From positions 3,968,001 through 4,032,000 of the forward strand of contig NZ_CP160402.1 of assembly GCF_040730185.1 (NCBI RefSeq): 64,000 nt of DNA. The letters run 5' to 3'. Each line of letters begins with the position of its first letter. Positions within the stretch are counted from its first letter, which is position 1. The notes beneath the pieces are model-generated. The model had not been told where the DNA came from. It worked only from the letters and a program-made list of their open reading frames with translations, and ran no database searches. Both the position numbers and the translations under genes were made by a program. Source of the stretch: Streptomyces sp. Je 1-332. Its GTDB lineage: Bacteria; Actinomycetota; Actinomycetes; Streptomycetales; Streptomycetaceae. Of the stretch, positions 8,281 to 14,649 are shown piece by piece.

Positions 8281-8991
8281 TCACGATGGCAGGTCCCGGA
8301 GAATCTCGCGGGCGGCTTCGGTCAGGGGGCGACCGGACGCGAAGGCCCGGGCCCGCATACGGACCAGCGCCTCCTCCACCGGCACACCGAGCTGACAGCT
8401 GAGGACGCCCGTGGCCTGATGCACTTCGGCCCAGTGCAGATCGACCACGCCGGCGCCACCGGACTCATCGCGCCCATCGTGGCCGTCGTGCCCATCGTGG
8501 AAGGTCTCCTCGCCCGGCTGCCAGGCCAGCAGACGTCCTGCCAGCGCGTCGGCCACGCGCAGCCCGTCCGCCGCCTGCCCCGTGGTCAGCGGCCCCGGGC
8601 CCTTGCGGTAACCGGTCAGCGACCCGAACCGCGCCGCTCCCGTCCTGACCGGCCAGACGAACACCGCGGCGACGCCCATGGCCTGGGCCTCGGCGGCGAA
8701 CTGCGGCCACCGCTCACTCGCGTACGCGCCGACGTCCGGCACCTGACAGGGCACCGCACTGAAGTCCGCCGTCACCCCGGGCCCCTGCCCCAAGGTGAAC
8801 TGCGCGTCTTCCAGCCGCGCGCTGGTCTCGTCGCTGAACCAGACCAGCTCCGCCCCCCAGCGCAGGGAGACGGCGATCCCGTCCAACCCGAGCGCTCGCG
8901 CGCACCGCACCGCCCACACACGGTGCTCCCCAGGCTCCACGGCCCTCTCAAGACCGACGAGCAATTCCTTCACAGACACCCGGTACTCCAT
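8281..8991 (-). CDS. GAF-ANTAR domain protein, predicted RNA-binding antiterminator
   Basis: This 236-residue protein starts at MEYRVSVKE. A GAF-like sensor domain covers about 10-150. A His-Asp-Gly repeat linker (about 160-170) follows, then an ANTAR three-helix domain (about 180-230, with HQATGVLSCQLG and AREIL at the end). ANTAR domains bind paired hairpins in target transcripts. There is no membrane segment, so the signal is cytoplasmic. It is upstream of, and in the same orientation as, the frame-broken paralogue (55 bp apart), probably one operon. The start could lie further upstream, but the extra residues look non-coding. Confidence 0.8.
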   Translation of the reverse strand: MEYRVSVKELLVGLERAVEPGEHRVWAVRCARALGLDGIAVSLRWGAELVWFSDETSARLEDAQFTLGQGPGVTADFSAVPCQVPDVGAYASERWPQFAAEAQAMGVAAVFVWPVRTGAARFGSLTGYRKGPGPLTTGQAADGLRVADALAGRLLAWQPGEETFHDGHDGHDGRDESGGAGVVDLHWAEVHQATGVLSCQLGVPVEEALVRMRARAFASGRPLTEAAREILRDLPS

Positions 8992-9147
8992 CGCCGAGCC
9001 CCCGCCCCCGAAGACGGACAGCTCTCGAAAGACGGCCACGTTCCGTATCGAAAAGGCTACGCTCCACCCTCTGCGACGCGCCCCGCCTTCCCACGGAACA
9101 ACCCCCACGGGACCACGAAACCGCCAGGCCAAACGCCCGGCCGAACG

Positions 9148-9183
9148 CCAGAGGCCCCGTGGATCTCTCCACGGGGCCTCTGG
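9148..9183 (-). terminator. Original chromosomal terminator downstream of the tRNA-Arg 3' end
   Basis: Perfect 16-bp arms at 9148-9163 and 9168-9183 with a 4-base loop lie just beyond the tRNA-Arg 3' fragment (9191-9232), on its downstream side. The upper stem (AGAGGCCCC) is shared with a hairpin at the other end of the integrated element. Confidence 0.8.
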
Positions 9184-9188
9184 ACTGC

Positions 9189-9232
9189 TGTGCACTCGGC
9201 AGGATTCGAACCTGCAACCTTCTGATCCGTAG
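9189..9232. other. Left attachment site (tRNA-Arg 3' fragment)
   Basis: The 44 bases are identical to 21121-21164. Bases 9191-9232 are the 3' end of tRNA-Arg from the anticodon loop to the discriminator base. On the left they continue into chromosome (and the original terminator), on the right into the element. Confidence 0.92.
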
Positions 9233-9314
9233 CTCTAAGTAGAACGGTCAGTGACGGCTATACAGGCCGCACTTCGGGTCTACGAGTGCGCTACGGGACG
9301 GGTCCGGTTGCTGT

Positions 9315-9340
9315 GGTTGCTGTACTTCGCTGCTGTACGG
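9315..9340. repeat. 26-bp direct repeat near the left att site (possible arm site)
   Basis: Exact copy of 21050-21075, in the same orientation, 83 bp inside the left att core. It contains two GCTGTAC motifs. A further partial copy precedes it (9305-9314). It is a candidate arm-type site for integrase or Xis. Confidence 0.75.
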
Positions 9341-9343
9341 CTC

Positions 9344-9916
9344 CTAGCGCAGAGGCGAATCGAGCTTGACCTTCGGCATCACCGCGTCGGGGAGCATCCG
9401 GTCGAGCTTCACCTTCGGCATCACCATGTCGGCGAGCATCCGGTCGAGCTTCACCTTCGGCATCACCATGTCGGCGAGCATCCGGTCGAGCTTCACCTTC
9501 GGCATCACCATGTCGGCGAGCATCCGGTCGAGCTTCACCTTCGGCATCACCATGTCGGCGAGCATCCGGTCGAGCTTCACCTTCGGCATCACCATGTCGG
9601 CGAGCATCCGGTCGAGCTTCACCTTCGGCATCACCGCGTCGGCGAGCATCCGGTCGAGCTTCACCTTCGGCATCACCGCGTCGGCGAGCATCCGGTCGAG
9701 CTTCACCTTCGGCATCACCATGTCGGCGAGCATCCGGTCGAGCTTGACCCTGGACATCGCCACATTGGCCACGAGCTGGTTGTGGCTGGTTGGGGCGCAA
9801 TCCGAGTCATAGGCCGGCGTCGTCAAACGCGCCAACGCTTCGCTGTACGGGATGCACTCGCAGCGGGCTAGCCGACGGGCCTTCTGCTTCAGGGAGTTGT
9901 TGCCCTGCTTGGGCAT
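9344..9916 (-). CDS. Repeat protein of nine or more 14-residue units, function unknown
   Basis: This 190-residue protein starts at MPKQGNNSLK with a good RBS (GGAAG, 6 bases before ATG). A basic N-terminal region (residues 8-31, ARRLARCECIPYSEALARL) resembles a short Tyr/Ala-Leu motif seen at the start of other actinobacterial mobile-element proteins. A linker follows, then about ten copies of the unit MPKVKLDRMLADMV. Only Met/Ala alternation (DMV or DAV) and one Ala to Pro change vary. The 14-residue period is two heptads, with hydrophobic positions suited to helical packing and one Pro per repeat. The opposite-strand frames through the repeats lack a plausible N-terminus. The function is unknown. 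Confidence 0.65.
   Translation of the reverse strand: MPKQGNNSLKQKARRLARCECIPYSEALARLTTPAYDSDCAPTSHNQLVANVAMSRVKLDRMLADMVMPKVKLDRMLADAVMPKVKLDRMLADAVMPKVKLDRMLADMVMPKVKLDRMLADMVMPKVKLDRMLADMVMPKVKLDRMLADMVMPKVKLDRMLADMVMPKVKLDRMLPDAVMPKVKLDSPLR
9361..9780. repeat. 42-bp tandem repeat (9 near-perfect copies plus 1 degenerate)
   Basis: Units begin at 9361, 9403, 9445, 9487, 9529, 9571, 9613, 9655 and 9697. A tenth, diverged unit is 9739-9780. Differences fall almost entirely at one two-base position (ATG/GCG) and at the outermost units. The unit keeps reading frame (14 codons). The copies are contiguous, with no spacers. Near-identity points to recent expansion or homogenisation. Confidence 0.95.
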
Positions 9917-10105
9917 AGCTCTTCCAAACCTCAGCAAGCCCCACGTACTCGCCGGATCGAGGCTGATGCCTGGGGCGAGAAGTTGAGCGTGGGCCCCGAG
10001 GGCCTTGACCGTCAGTGCTGCTTGCGACGTGGGCGCATGCTGCTGCGGATCGGCGTACACGACTTGCCGTGACATTTACGGTACAGGATTGAGCTTTGTG
10101 GGAGT

Positions 10106-10212
10106 AGTGGGTCCCGAGAGGTCTAAAAGTCCTGTCGGTCAATCCACACCATGCTCGATCTTGAAAACCATCCTGGCGAGAGTCACCGTGGGTTCAAGTC
10201 CCACACCCACCG
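10106..10212 (+). pseudogene. tRNA-Ser(UGA) remnant: 3' half plus a degenerate 5' segment
   Basis: Bases 10159-10212 align without gaps to the 54-base 3' part of the intact tRNA-Ser at 39216-39300, with 46 identities. They run from the anticodon loop (TCTTGAAAACC) to the discriminator. The variable arm has changed but can still pair (TGGC/GTCA), and the T-arm and acceptor strand are perfect, so it derives from another real tRNA-Ser. A segment resembling the acceptor and D-arm lies at 10106-10129, but the anticodon stem is broken and the distance is wrong. The span equals a typical integrase attachment core, so it may be an att relic. Confidence 0.75.
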
Positions 10213-10650
10213 CACAGCTTTAAGACCCCTGACCAGGAACATCGGTCGGGGGCCCTTCATCATGCTCGCTCGGGACCCAACTTCCGCAGGCGCTACCGCG
10301 TGGTGGACAACGTCGTCGTGCTGACGGGGCACACCGAGTACTACGCGGAGATGCGATACGGCGCGCGCGGTGAGATCGATGCCTTCATGTCTGTCCACTA
10401 CTTGCTCGTTGCCTACGCCCATGTAGTGGTCGCTGCTCTGCAAGGACTGCATCCCGCTTCGAGGCGAGACGCTGGCGACAGCGCCCTAAGTCGCCTTCGC
10501 GGAGGTCGCCTTGACCCTGACAGGCACGTGTTGTCAGCGCCTACCTATATGCTTTTGCCGTCGACTTCCGGTCCACCACGAACTTCGGCCCTCGGCGCCG
10601 AAGACCCCACGCACGCCAGGGGTTTAGCACTACCGGACTGGAAGTGTGAC

Positions 10651-10791
10651 ATGGCAGATCTGCGAAAGCCGGACGATCCAGAAGAGTCGGAGCGCGACCC
10701 GAAACGCGGCCCCACGAAGGCCGAGATTCTAGTCGTAGTGCTCTCCGCGATCACGGCACTCGCAGGCTGTGTGGAGCAGCTGGCGCGATAG
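10651..10791 (+). CDS. Possible small membrane protein
   Basis: This is a 46-residue frame beginning MADLRKPDDPEESERDPKRG, with a charged N-terminal half and then a hydrophobic segment (about 25-41, ILVVVLSAITALAGC). GGAAG lies 6 bases before the ATG. The same frame is open upstream to 10300, where RRRYRVVDNVVVLTG and EMRYGARGEIDAFMS look protein-like. The feature may therefore be the tail of a longer or decayed gene. I do not recognise it. Confidence 0.35.
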   Translation: MADLRKPDDPEESERDPKRGPTKAEILVVVLSAITALAGCVEQLAR

Positions 10792-10839
10792 TGCGCCAAA
10801 CGTAGATCGGTACGCCGGACGATGTGGCAGGGCCAAGCA

Positions 10840-10878
10840 GAGCGGGCCCGGCCGTTAGGTAGTCGGCCGGACCCGCTC
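10840..10878. other. Hairpin with 15-bp arms, one mismatch
   Basis: Arms 10840-10854 and 10864-10878 have a 9-base loop. It is followed within 20 bp by a second hairpin. A terminator pair for the leftward genes or part of an origin are both possible. Confidence 0.7.
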
Positions 10879-10894
10879 AACGACTCCACGCTTC

Positions 10895-10930
10895 GGCCCG
10901 GTTCTGGTGGTCAGAGACCAGAGCCGGGCC
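10895..10930. other. Hairpin with 14-bp arms, one mismatch
   Basis: Arms are 10895-10908 and 10917-10930. No T-run follows on either strand, which is common in Streptomyces terminators but equally fits an origin structure. Confidence 0.65.
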
Positions 10931-11033
10931 ACTCTGCTTGGAGCCCGCTTGTGATCAGTGCTATGCCACGTTTCTACTGTGGAAGTAGCAGCGGAGGATT
11001 TACCTCGCTGTACTAATACCCAGACTATAGCCG

Positions 11034-11083
11034 CTGGCCCCCACTGGTCCTAGCTGGTCCTCACTGGTCTTCACTGGTATCGA
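11034..11083. repeat. Five CTGG-centred repeats at exact 10-bp spacing
   Basis: CTGG occurs at 11034, 11044, 11054, 11064 and 11074, mostly as (C)ACTGGTC. One helical turn between units puts them on one face of the DNA. A further CTGGTC lies at about 11097. Clustered short direct repeats are the known form of TraB-recognition sites in Streptomyces conjugative plasmids, though those use a different 8-mer. Confidence 0.75.
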
Positions 11084-11140
11084 AGCGACGGGGAGACCTG
11101 GTCAGACGCTACGCACGGCGAGAGAGAAACTAAATAAAGC

Positions 11141-11153
11141 GACCAGGTCGCTA
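11141..11153. promoter_or_regulatory. Perfect 13-bp palindrome GCGACCAGGTCGC
   Basis: Six-bp arms surround a central A. The ACC/GGT half-sites echo the GGTC of the neighbouring phased repeats. It could be an operator or part of the same nucleoprotein site. Confidence 0.55.
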
Positions 11154-11298
11154 GTCGGAACGAAACGTACATTTCCCCCTCGTTGGGTCATGAGCCGTGT
11201 TGACACAGTTTGGGATCAAGGGCTCTCCCTCCACTCCTTGGCTGGCCATGGTTCGCAGAGATGAACGCGGTCGGTGGAGCGGCTTTGGGCGGGAGCTG

Positions 11299-11409
11299 CT
11301 TTGGGGCGAGTGATCATGGCCCCTTAAGCTTCCGGCGAGTCGGGCAGTCTGTGGACCTGCCCGTTAAAGCACGACGTTGGGGCCATGATCTTCGAGGCTC
11401 GCCCCAAAG
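11299..11409. repeat. Large nested inverted repeat in non-coding DNA
   Basis: The left outer arm 11299-11323 pairs with 11379-11409: 12 bp, then a 6-base bulge in the right arm, then 12-13 bp. The loop holds a second perfect hairpin (11341-11347 with 11357-11363). It could form a long cruciform or a structured RNA. It is a candidate single-strand or double-strand origin for the RepSA-type initiator, or a regulatory RNA. Confidence 0.75.
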
Positions 11410-12040
11410 TGGCTGCGTAAAGCCGTGGAGCCGACCGCCCCAGCCACGGGGCAACGGCCCAGGTAGTGGGTTTGCCCGCCGGGTACCGCCGCCGCGATCC
11501 GGCCTTATCGGTAACACAAAGCTCTCTGTGGCCTGCTGTGCGGCAATCCCCTGTGCCCCTGTGGCTCCGTGCTTGGTTTTGGCCGCTGCCGGGGCGACGG
11601 ACGGACGGCGCGCGCAGCTGGTGGCGTAGACATGGAAGCGGCGGGCGGCGGCCGGCCGGCGCCCCCGCGCTGTGCGCGGCCCCTCGGTCCTTGGATCGAT
11701 CCCGACTTCGGTGGGTGGCGCGTGCCTGGTGGTCTTAATGGGGGTGTTCTTCGGCGTGCGCTTCTCGGGCCTACGGATGCTGCTGGTTCTTCTTCCCTCC
11801 CTAGGTCGGATCGCGGCGGCGGTACCCGGCGGGCTTCTCCCGCGTCACCAGGGACGGAAGATCCAGGCCAGGGGTGGTTGAAGCTCGCGGCTGACTCTGG
11901 CGGCCGCGAGCGCAGCGAGCCTTGATGAAGTAGGGAAACTCTGTCCGCGTGCTCCTCATCGGCCCTGTCCGAATGTCAACCCAGACGGCTACGCTGGTGC
12001 GGTCCAGTCATCCAGAGGGGTCTGAGGAGTTGCTGCCTGA

Positions 12041-12832
12041 ATGGGGCCGAAGTCGGCGCGGGCGTACCGCACGATTCGCGAGTGGGTTGCGTCGGGGAAG
12101 TACCCGCCCGGTGCGAAGTTGCCCTCTGAGCGCACTCTTGAGAAGGAACTGGAGATCGGGCGGACACAGCTCCGCGTCGTGCTGGCGAAGCTCGTAGCTG
12201 AGGGCGTGCTGGAGTCACACGTTCGTAGCTCGTACCGCGTTCCTGTTCGTGCCGTGAGTGTCGAACGCCCTGAGGGCCTCGAATCCTGGCAGATCCACGG
12301 TGAGCGCACGGTCTACGACAACCGATGGGTGAAGCTGGACCTCGTGGACGTCGAGCCACCTGGCGTTGAGCGCTTCGAGCATCACGTAGTGCGACTGCAC
12401 CATGTAGCGATCTCTGCCGTGATCGATGACCAGGACCGCGTCCTCATGCTCTGGCGCTATCGCTTCGTGCCGGACAAGTGGGGTTGGGAGTTGCCTGGCG
12501 GCATCGTGGACGATGGCGAGGAACCGCACGCGACCGCACTTCGCGAGTTCGAGGAAGAGACGGGCTGGCGTCCGAAGTCCCTGGACCACGTGGTCACCTA
12601 TCAGCCCATGGTGGGCATGGTCGACTCACCGCATGAGATCTACGTCGGCCGGGGAGCCACACACGTCGGTGATCCCACGGATATCGAGGAAGCGGGACAC
12701 GTCGCCTGGGTGCCGCTCTCGGACGTTCCAGGCCTGATGGCTCGGGACGAGCTGATGGGCTCGGGCACGCTGGTGGCTCTGCTCCACGTCCTGGCCTCAC
12801 GTGCTGGTGGACCGTCTACAGCCTCTGTGTAA
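12041..12832 (+). CDS. GntR helix-turn-helix fused to a Nudix hydrolase
   Basis: This is a 263-residue protein. Residues 1-70 are a GntR winged helix (SGKYPPGAKLPSERTLEKEL) and residues 110-245 a Nudix domain. The Nudix box is complete: Gly-x5-Glu-x7-Arg-Glu-x2-Glu-Glu-x-Gly (GEEPHATALREFEEETGW). In pSAM2, transfer immunity depends on Pif, a Nudix-motif protein, and KorSA is a separate GntR repressor. This protein joins both features. It may therefore be a regulator, an immunity factor, or a Nudix-sensing repressor. The gene converges on and overlaps the XRE gene by 17 bp. The RBS is weak. Confidence 0.88.
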   Translation: MGPKSARAYRTIREWVASGKYPPGAKLPSERTLEKELEIGRTQLRVVLAKLVAEGVLESHVRSSYRVPVRAVSVERPEGLESWQIHGERTVYDNRWVKLDLVDVEPPGVERFEHHVVRLHHVAISAVIDDQDRVLMLWRYRFVPDKWGWELPGGIVDDGEEPHATALREFEEETGWRPKSLDHVVTYQPMVGMVDSPHEIYVGRGATHVGDPTDIEEAGHVAWVPLSDVPGLMARDELMGSGTLVALLHVLASRAGGPSTASV

Positions 12833-13949
12833 GTTGCTCGATTCGTCGGCGGTGTCGAACCGACCCCGTGCGGTTCGCCAGCAATCGAGCTTGCTGTAGA
12901 TGCTCCCGAGCCTGACTGAACTCCCCGCGGGCAAGGTGCGCCTGCGCAAGATCGCACCGCATTCCGGATGTCGCGCGGACGAACGTCGGATCGGTCGTCC
13001 GGAGCCCGGTGTAGAGACTGTCGAGAGCGTCACCGTCACCGATCATGGCAAGCGCGTTACCTCGCCAGCGGGCAAGGTGACTGCTGTTCAGGAAGATGCT
13101 GAGCATGTCCGGATCGCGGTCTTCCTCTCCCGGCGGAAGGCAGGCGATGGCCCTGTCCAAAGCTCGTTTGCAGTCATCCGGCATGTTGGCCTTGGCGCAG
13201 AGTTCAGCTTCGGCAGCGAACAGCCAAGCTCGGAGGCGTGGTGAGGTTCGCTCCCTGCCTAGGCGCTGAGCTTCCCGAACCAGTTGGACCGCCATCTCAG
13301 GACGGCCGCCATCGTTCAGCACATACGCTTGCTCAGCAGTGGCGTGAGCCAGATACATCGGTTCTTCGGCTTCCTGCGCTGCGCGCTTTCCTAACTCGTA
13401 GTTTCGCCAGGCCCGTTCGACTGACCCGGCACTGAGGGCCTGCCAGGCTGCCAAAGTTGCGGCGCCGGCGAGTGCTCGCGCTACAGGACGGCGGGCATCA
13501 GGCAACACGGCGAAGGTCAGGGCATCTTCAAGCGCCGTTAGATGACCGGTCATTTGGTCAACGAGCTTCGCCGCGCCCATCTGACGATCGAGGGTGCGCA
13601 GAACCTCAGTTTGATCCATGAACGTCGTCACCATGGAGGTACTGACGCTCCGAGCGGAGTCGATCCGACTCATCAGCTCGGCGTATCCGCCGGCCTCGGC
13701 AACGGGAGCAATCCCGTCGTTGGTGGCGAACAGCTCCGCATCGGTGACTCCGAAGAGTGGGCGCAGGATGTGGGCGTATCGCTCGCTGATCTGGCGCTTT
13801 CCGTTCTCCCACTCGGAGACGTAGACGCGCAGGCTCGCCGTTGACGCCACATCGAGCACGTGCTGATGCGCGAATAACTCGACCTCACGGATCAGTCGAT
13901 CTTGTGACCAGCCTCGTGCTTTTCGGATCTCGCGTAGCCGGTTGGACAC
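12816..13949 (-). CDS. XRE-family regulator with TPR-like C-terminal domain
   Basis: This is a 377-residue protein. The GTG at 13949 (RBS GAGGGCGG) begins VSNRLREIRKARGWSQDRL, a Cro/CI-type helix-turn-helix (to about residue 75). The rest is alpha-helical with tetratricopeptide-like periodicity (about 120-370). Such XRE-TPR proteins are common regulators in Streptomyces elements. It is divergent from the pra-tra operon, and the 335-bp gap holds several palindromes, so it probably controls that operon and itself. A longer upstream start is possible but would read through the operators. Confidence 0.85.
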   Translation of the reverse strand: MSNRLREIRKARGWSQDRLIREVELFAHQHVLDVASTASLRVYVSEWENGKRQISERYAHILRPLFGVTDAELFATNDGIAPVAEAGGYAELMSRIDSARSVSTSMVTTFMDQTEVLRTLDRQMGAAKLVDQMTGHLTALEDALTFAVLPDARRPVARALAGAATLAAWQALSAGSVERAWRNYELGKRAAQEAEEPMYLAHATAEQAYVLNDGGRPEMAVQLVREAQRLGRERTSPRLRAWLFAAEAELCAKANMPDDCKRALDRAIACLPPGEEDRDPDMLSIFLNSSHLARWRGNALAMIGDGDALDSLYTGLRTTDPTFVRATSGMRCDLAQAHLARGEFSQAREHLQQARLLANRTGSVRHRRRIEQLTQRL

Positions 13950-13978
13950 CTGTACCGCCCTCGACTTGGCGCCGCCAC

Positions 13979-14045
13979 CTGTTAACAGAAGCATGCCGCA
14001 CATCAGTGCAGGTCGGCAGCGGGTTAACAGCATCCGCGTTAACCC
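13979..14045. promoter_or_regulatory. GTTAAC palindromes in the divergent promoter region
   Basis: CTGTTAACAG at 13979-13988 is a perfect palindrome. GGGTTAAC (14021-14028) and GTTAACCC (14038-14045) form an inverted pair 9 bp apart. They lie next to the XRE start (13949) and are likely operator sites for an element regulator, probably autoregulation. Confidence 0.55.
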
Positions 14046-14128
14046 CTGTTGGCTACCGGCAAGTTGAGGATCGCGGTTCTCTTGAGGTGTCGCTAGAAGA
14101 CGAGTTGGAAGTCGGACAGTGGCAAGCG

Positions 14129-14172
14129 TTGACATCTGGTGCGCACCAGATGCAATCTGTTGGTGCGCACCA
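14129..14172 (+). promoter_or_regulatory. Promoter of the transfer operon overlapped by two palindromic operators
   Basis: TTGACA (14129-14134) lies 18 bp before CAATCT (14153-14158). A perfect 20-bp palindrome (14133-14152) fills the spacer. A second TGGTGCGCACCA palindrome (14161-14172) begins 2 bp after the -10, with centres 24 bp apart. A repressor bound here would block polymerase. The repressor could be the XRE-TPR or the GntR-Nudix protein. Confidence 0.7.
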
Positions 14173-14287
14173 GTTTGGAACGCAAGAGCCCTGTGGAGCT
14201 GTCTCAAGCTTCGCGACACACCGCAGGAGCGGCGCCCTACCGCCAAGCAGCCCGCCGCTCCCGCCCCTCAATCAAGGGAGTTCCATG

Positions 14288-14647
14288 ATGCAGCAGATCC
14301 CCGTAGACACCGTCGGCGCGACCCTGATGGTCGCTCAGCCTCCCCAGCCGAAGTACGCGAACCAGAAGACGCAGGAGCGTGCGGCCGACCGGCAGACCGG
14401 CGAGTTCCTGATGACCCTGGACGTGCTGTTCGTGATGAACGGCAATGCGGAGGTCGTCAAGGTCACCGTCGGTGAGTCCGCCATCTCTGGTGAGCTGACG
14501 ATGGGTACGCCGGTCGCCCTCACCGGGCTGATCGCTCGGCCGTGGGAGAACGAGTTCAACGGCCAGAAGCGGCACGGCATCAGCTTCCGTGCGGTCGCGG
14601 TCACGGCACAGACCGTCGGGGCGCCCAAGAGCGTGAAGGCGGCCTGA
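14288..14647 (+). CDS. Pra-like small protein, first gene of the replication-transfer operon
   Basis: This is a 119-residue protein, predicted beta-rich, with no membrane segment (ERAADRQTGEFLMTLDV, later PWENEFNG and GISFRAVAV). In position and pattern it resembles the small activator (Pra-type) proteins that precede tra genes in pSAM2-like elements. That assignment is tentative. Two adjacent ATGs exist (14285, 14288); GGGAG at 14276-14280 gives better spacing to the second. It is followed after 2 bp by the FtsK-like gene and lies under the operator-controlled promoter. Confidence 0.7.
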   Translation: MQQIPVDTVGATLMVAQPPQPKYANQKTQERAADRQTGEFLMTLDVLFVMNGNAEVVKVTVGESAISGELTMGTPVALTGLIARPWENEFNGQKRHGISFRAVAVTAQTVGAPKSVKAA

Positions 14648-14649
14648 TC

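Larger units (their letters stand above)
10792..12040. other. Gene-poor 1.25-kb region with multiple inverted and phased repeats
   Basis: No frame here has convincing codon use, RBS and length. It contains two strong hairpins (10840-10878, 10895-10930), 10-bp-phased CTGG repeats (11034-11083), a 13-bp palindrome (11141-11153), a TTGACA at 11200 without a good -10, and a nested inverted repeat (11299-11409). AICEs and Streptomyces plasmids keep their transfer locus (clt) and replication origins in such non-coding DNA. Which structure does what cannot be read from sequence. Confidence 0.6.

Noticed and set aside
9281..9290. CTACGAGTGC near the left att site as a second tRNA-Arg 5' end
   Set aside because: The ten bases match the tRNA 5' end, but the sequence between has no D-arm or anticodon stem. 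Chance or a weak relic cannot be separated.
9361..9780. 42-bp repeats as a CRISPR array
   Set aside because: The units are contiguous with no spacers, keep a reading frame, and no cas genes are present.
9251..9871. Plus-strand frames through the 42-bp repeats (His/Val/Glu-rich or Ser/Ile-rich)
   Set aside because: They are open only because the repeat unit is a multiple of three. They lack a plausible N-terminus and RBS, unlike the minus-strand frame.
11210..11925. Several open frames in the AICE non-coding region
   Set aside because: They overlap inverted repeats, lack RBS and have Arg/Gly/Pro-rich translations without third-position GC pattern.
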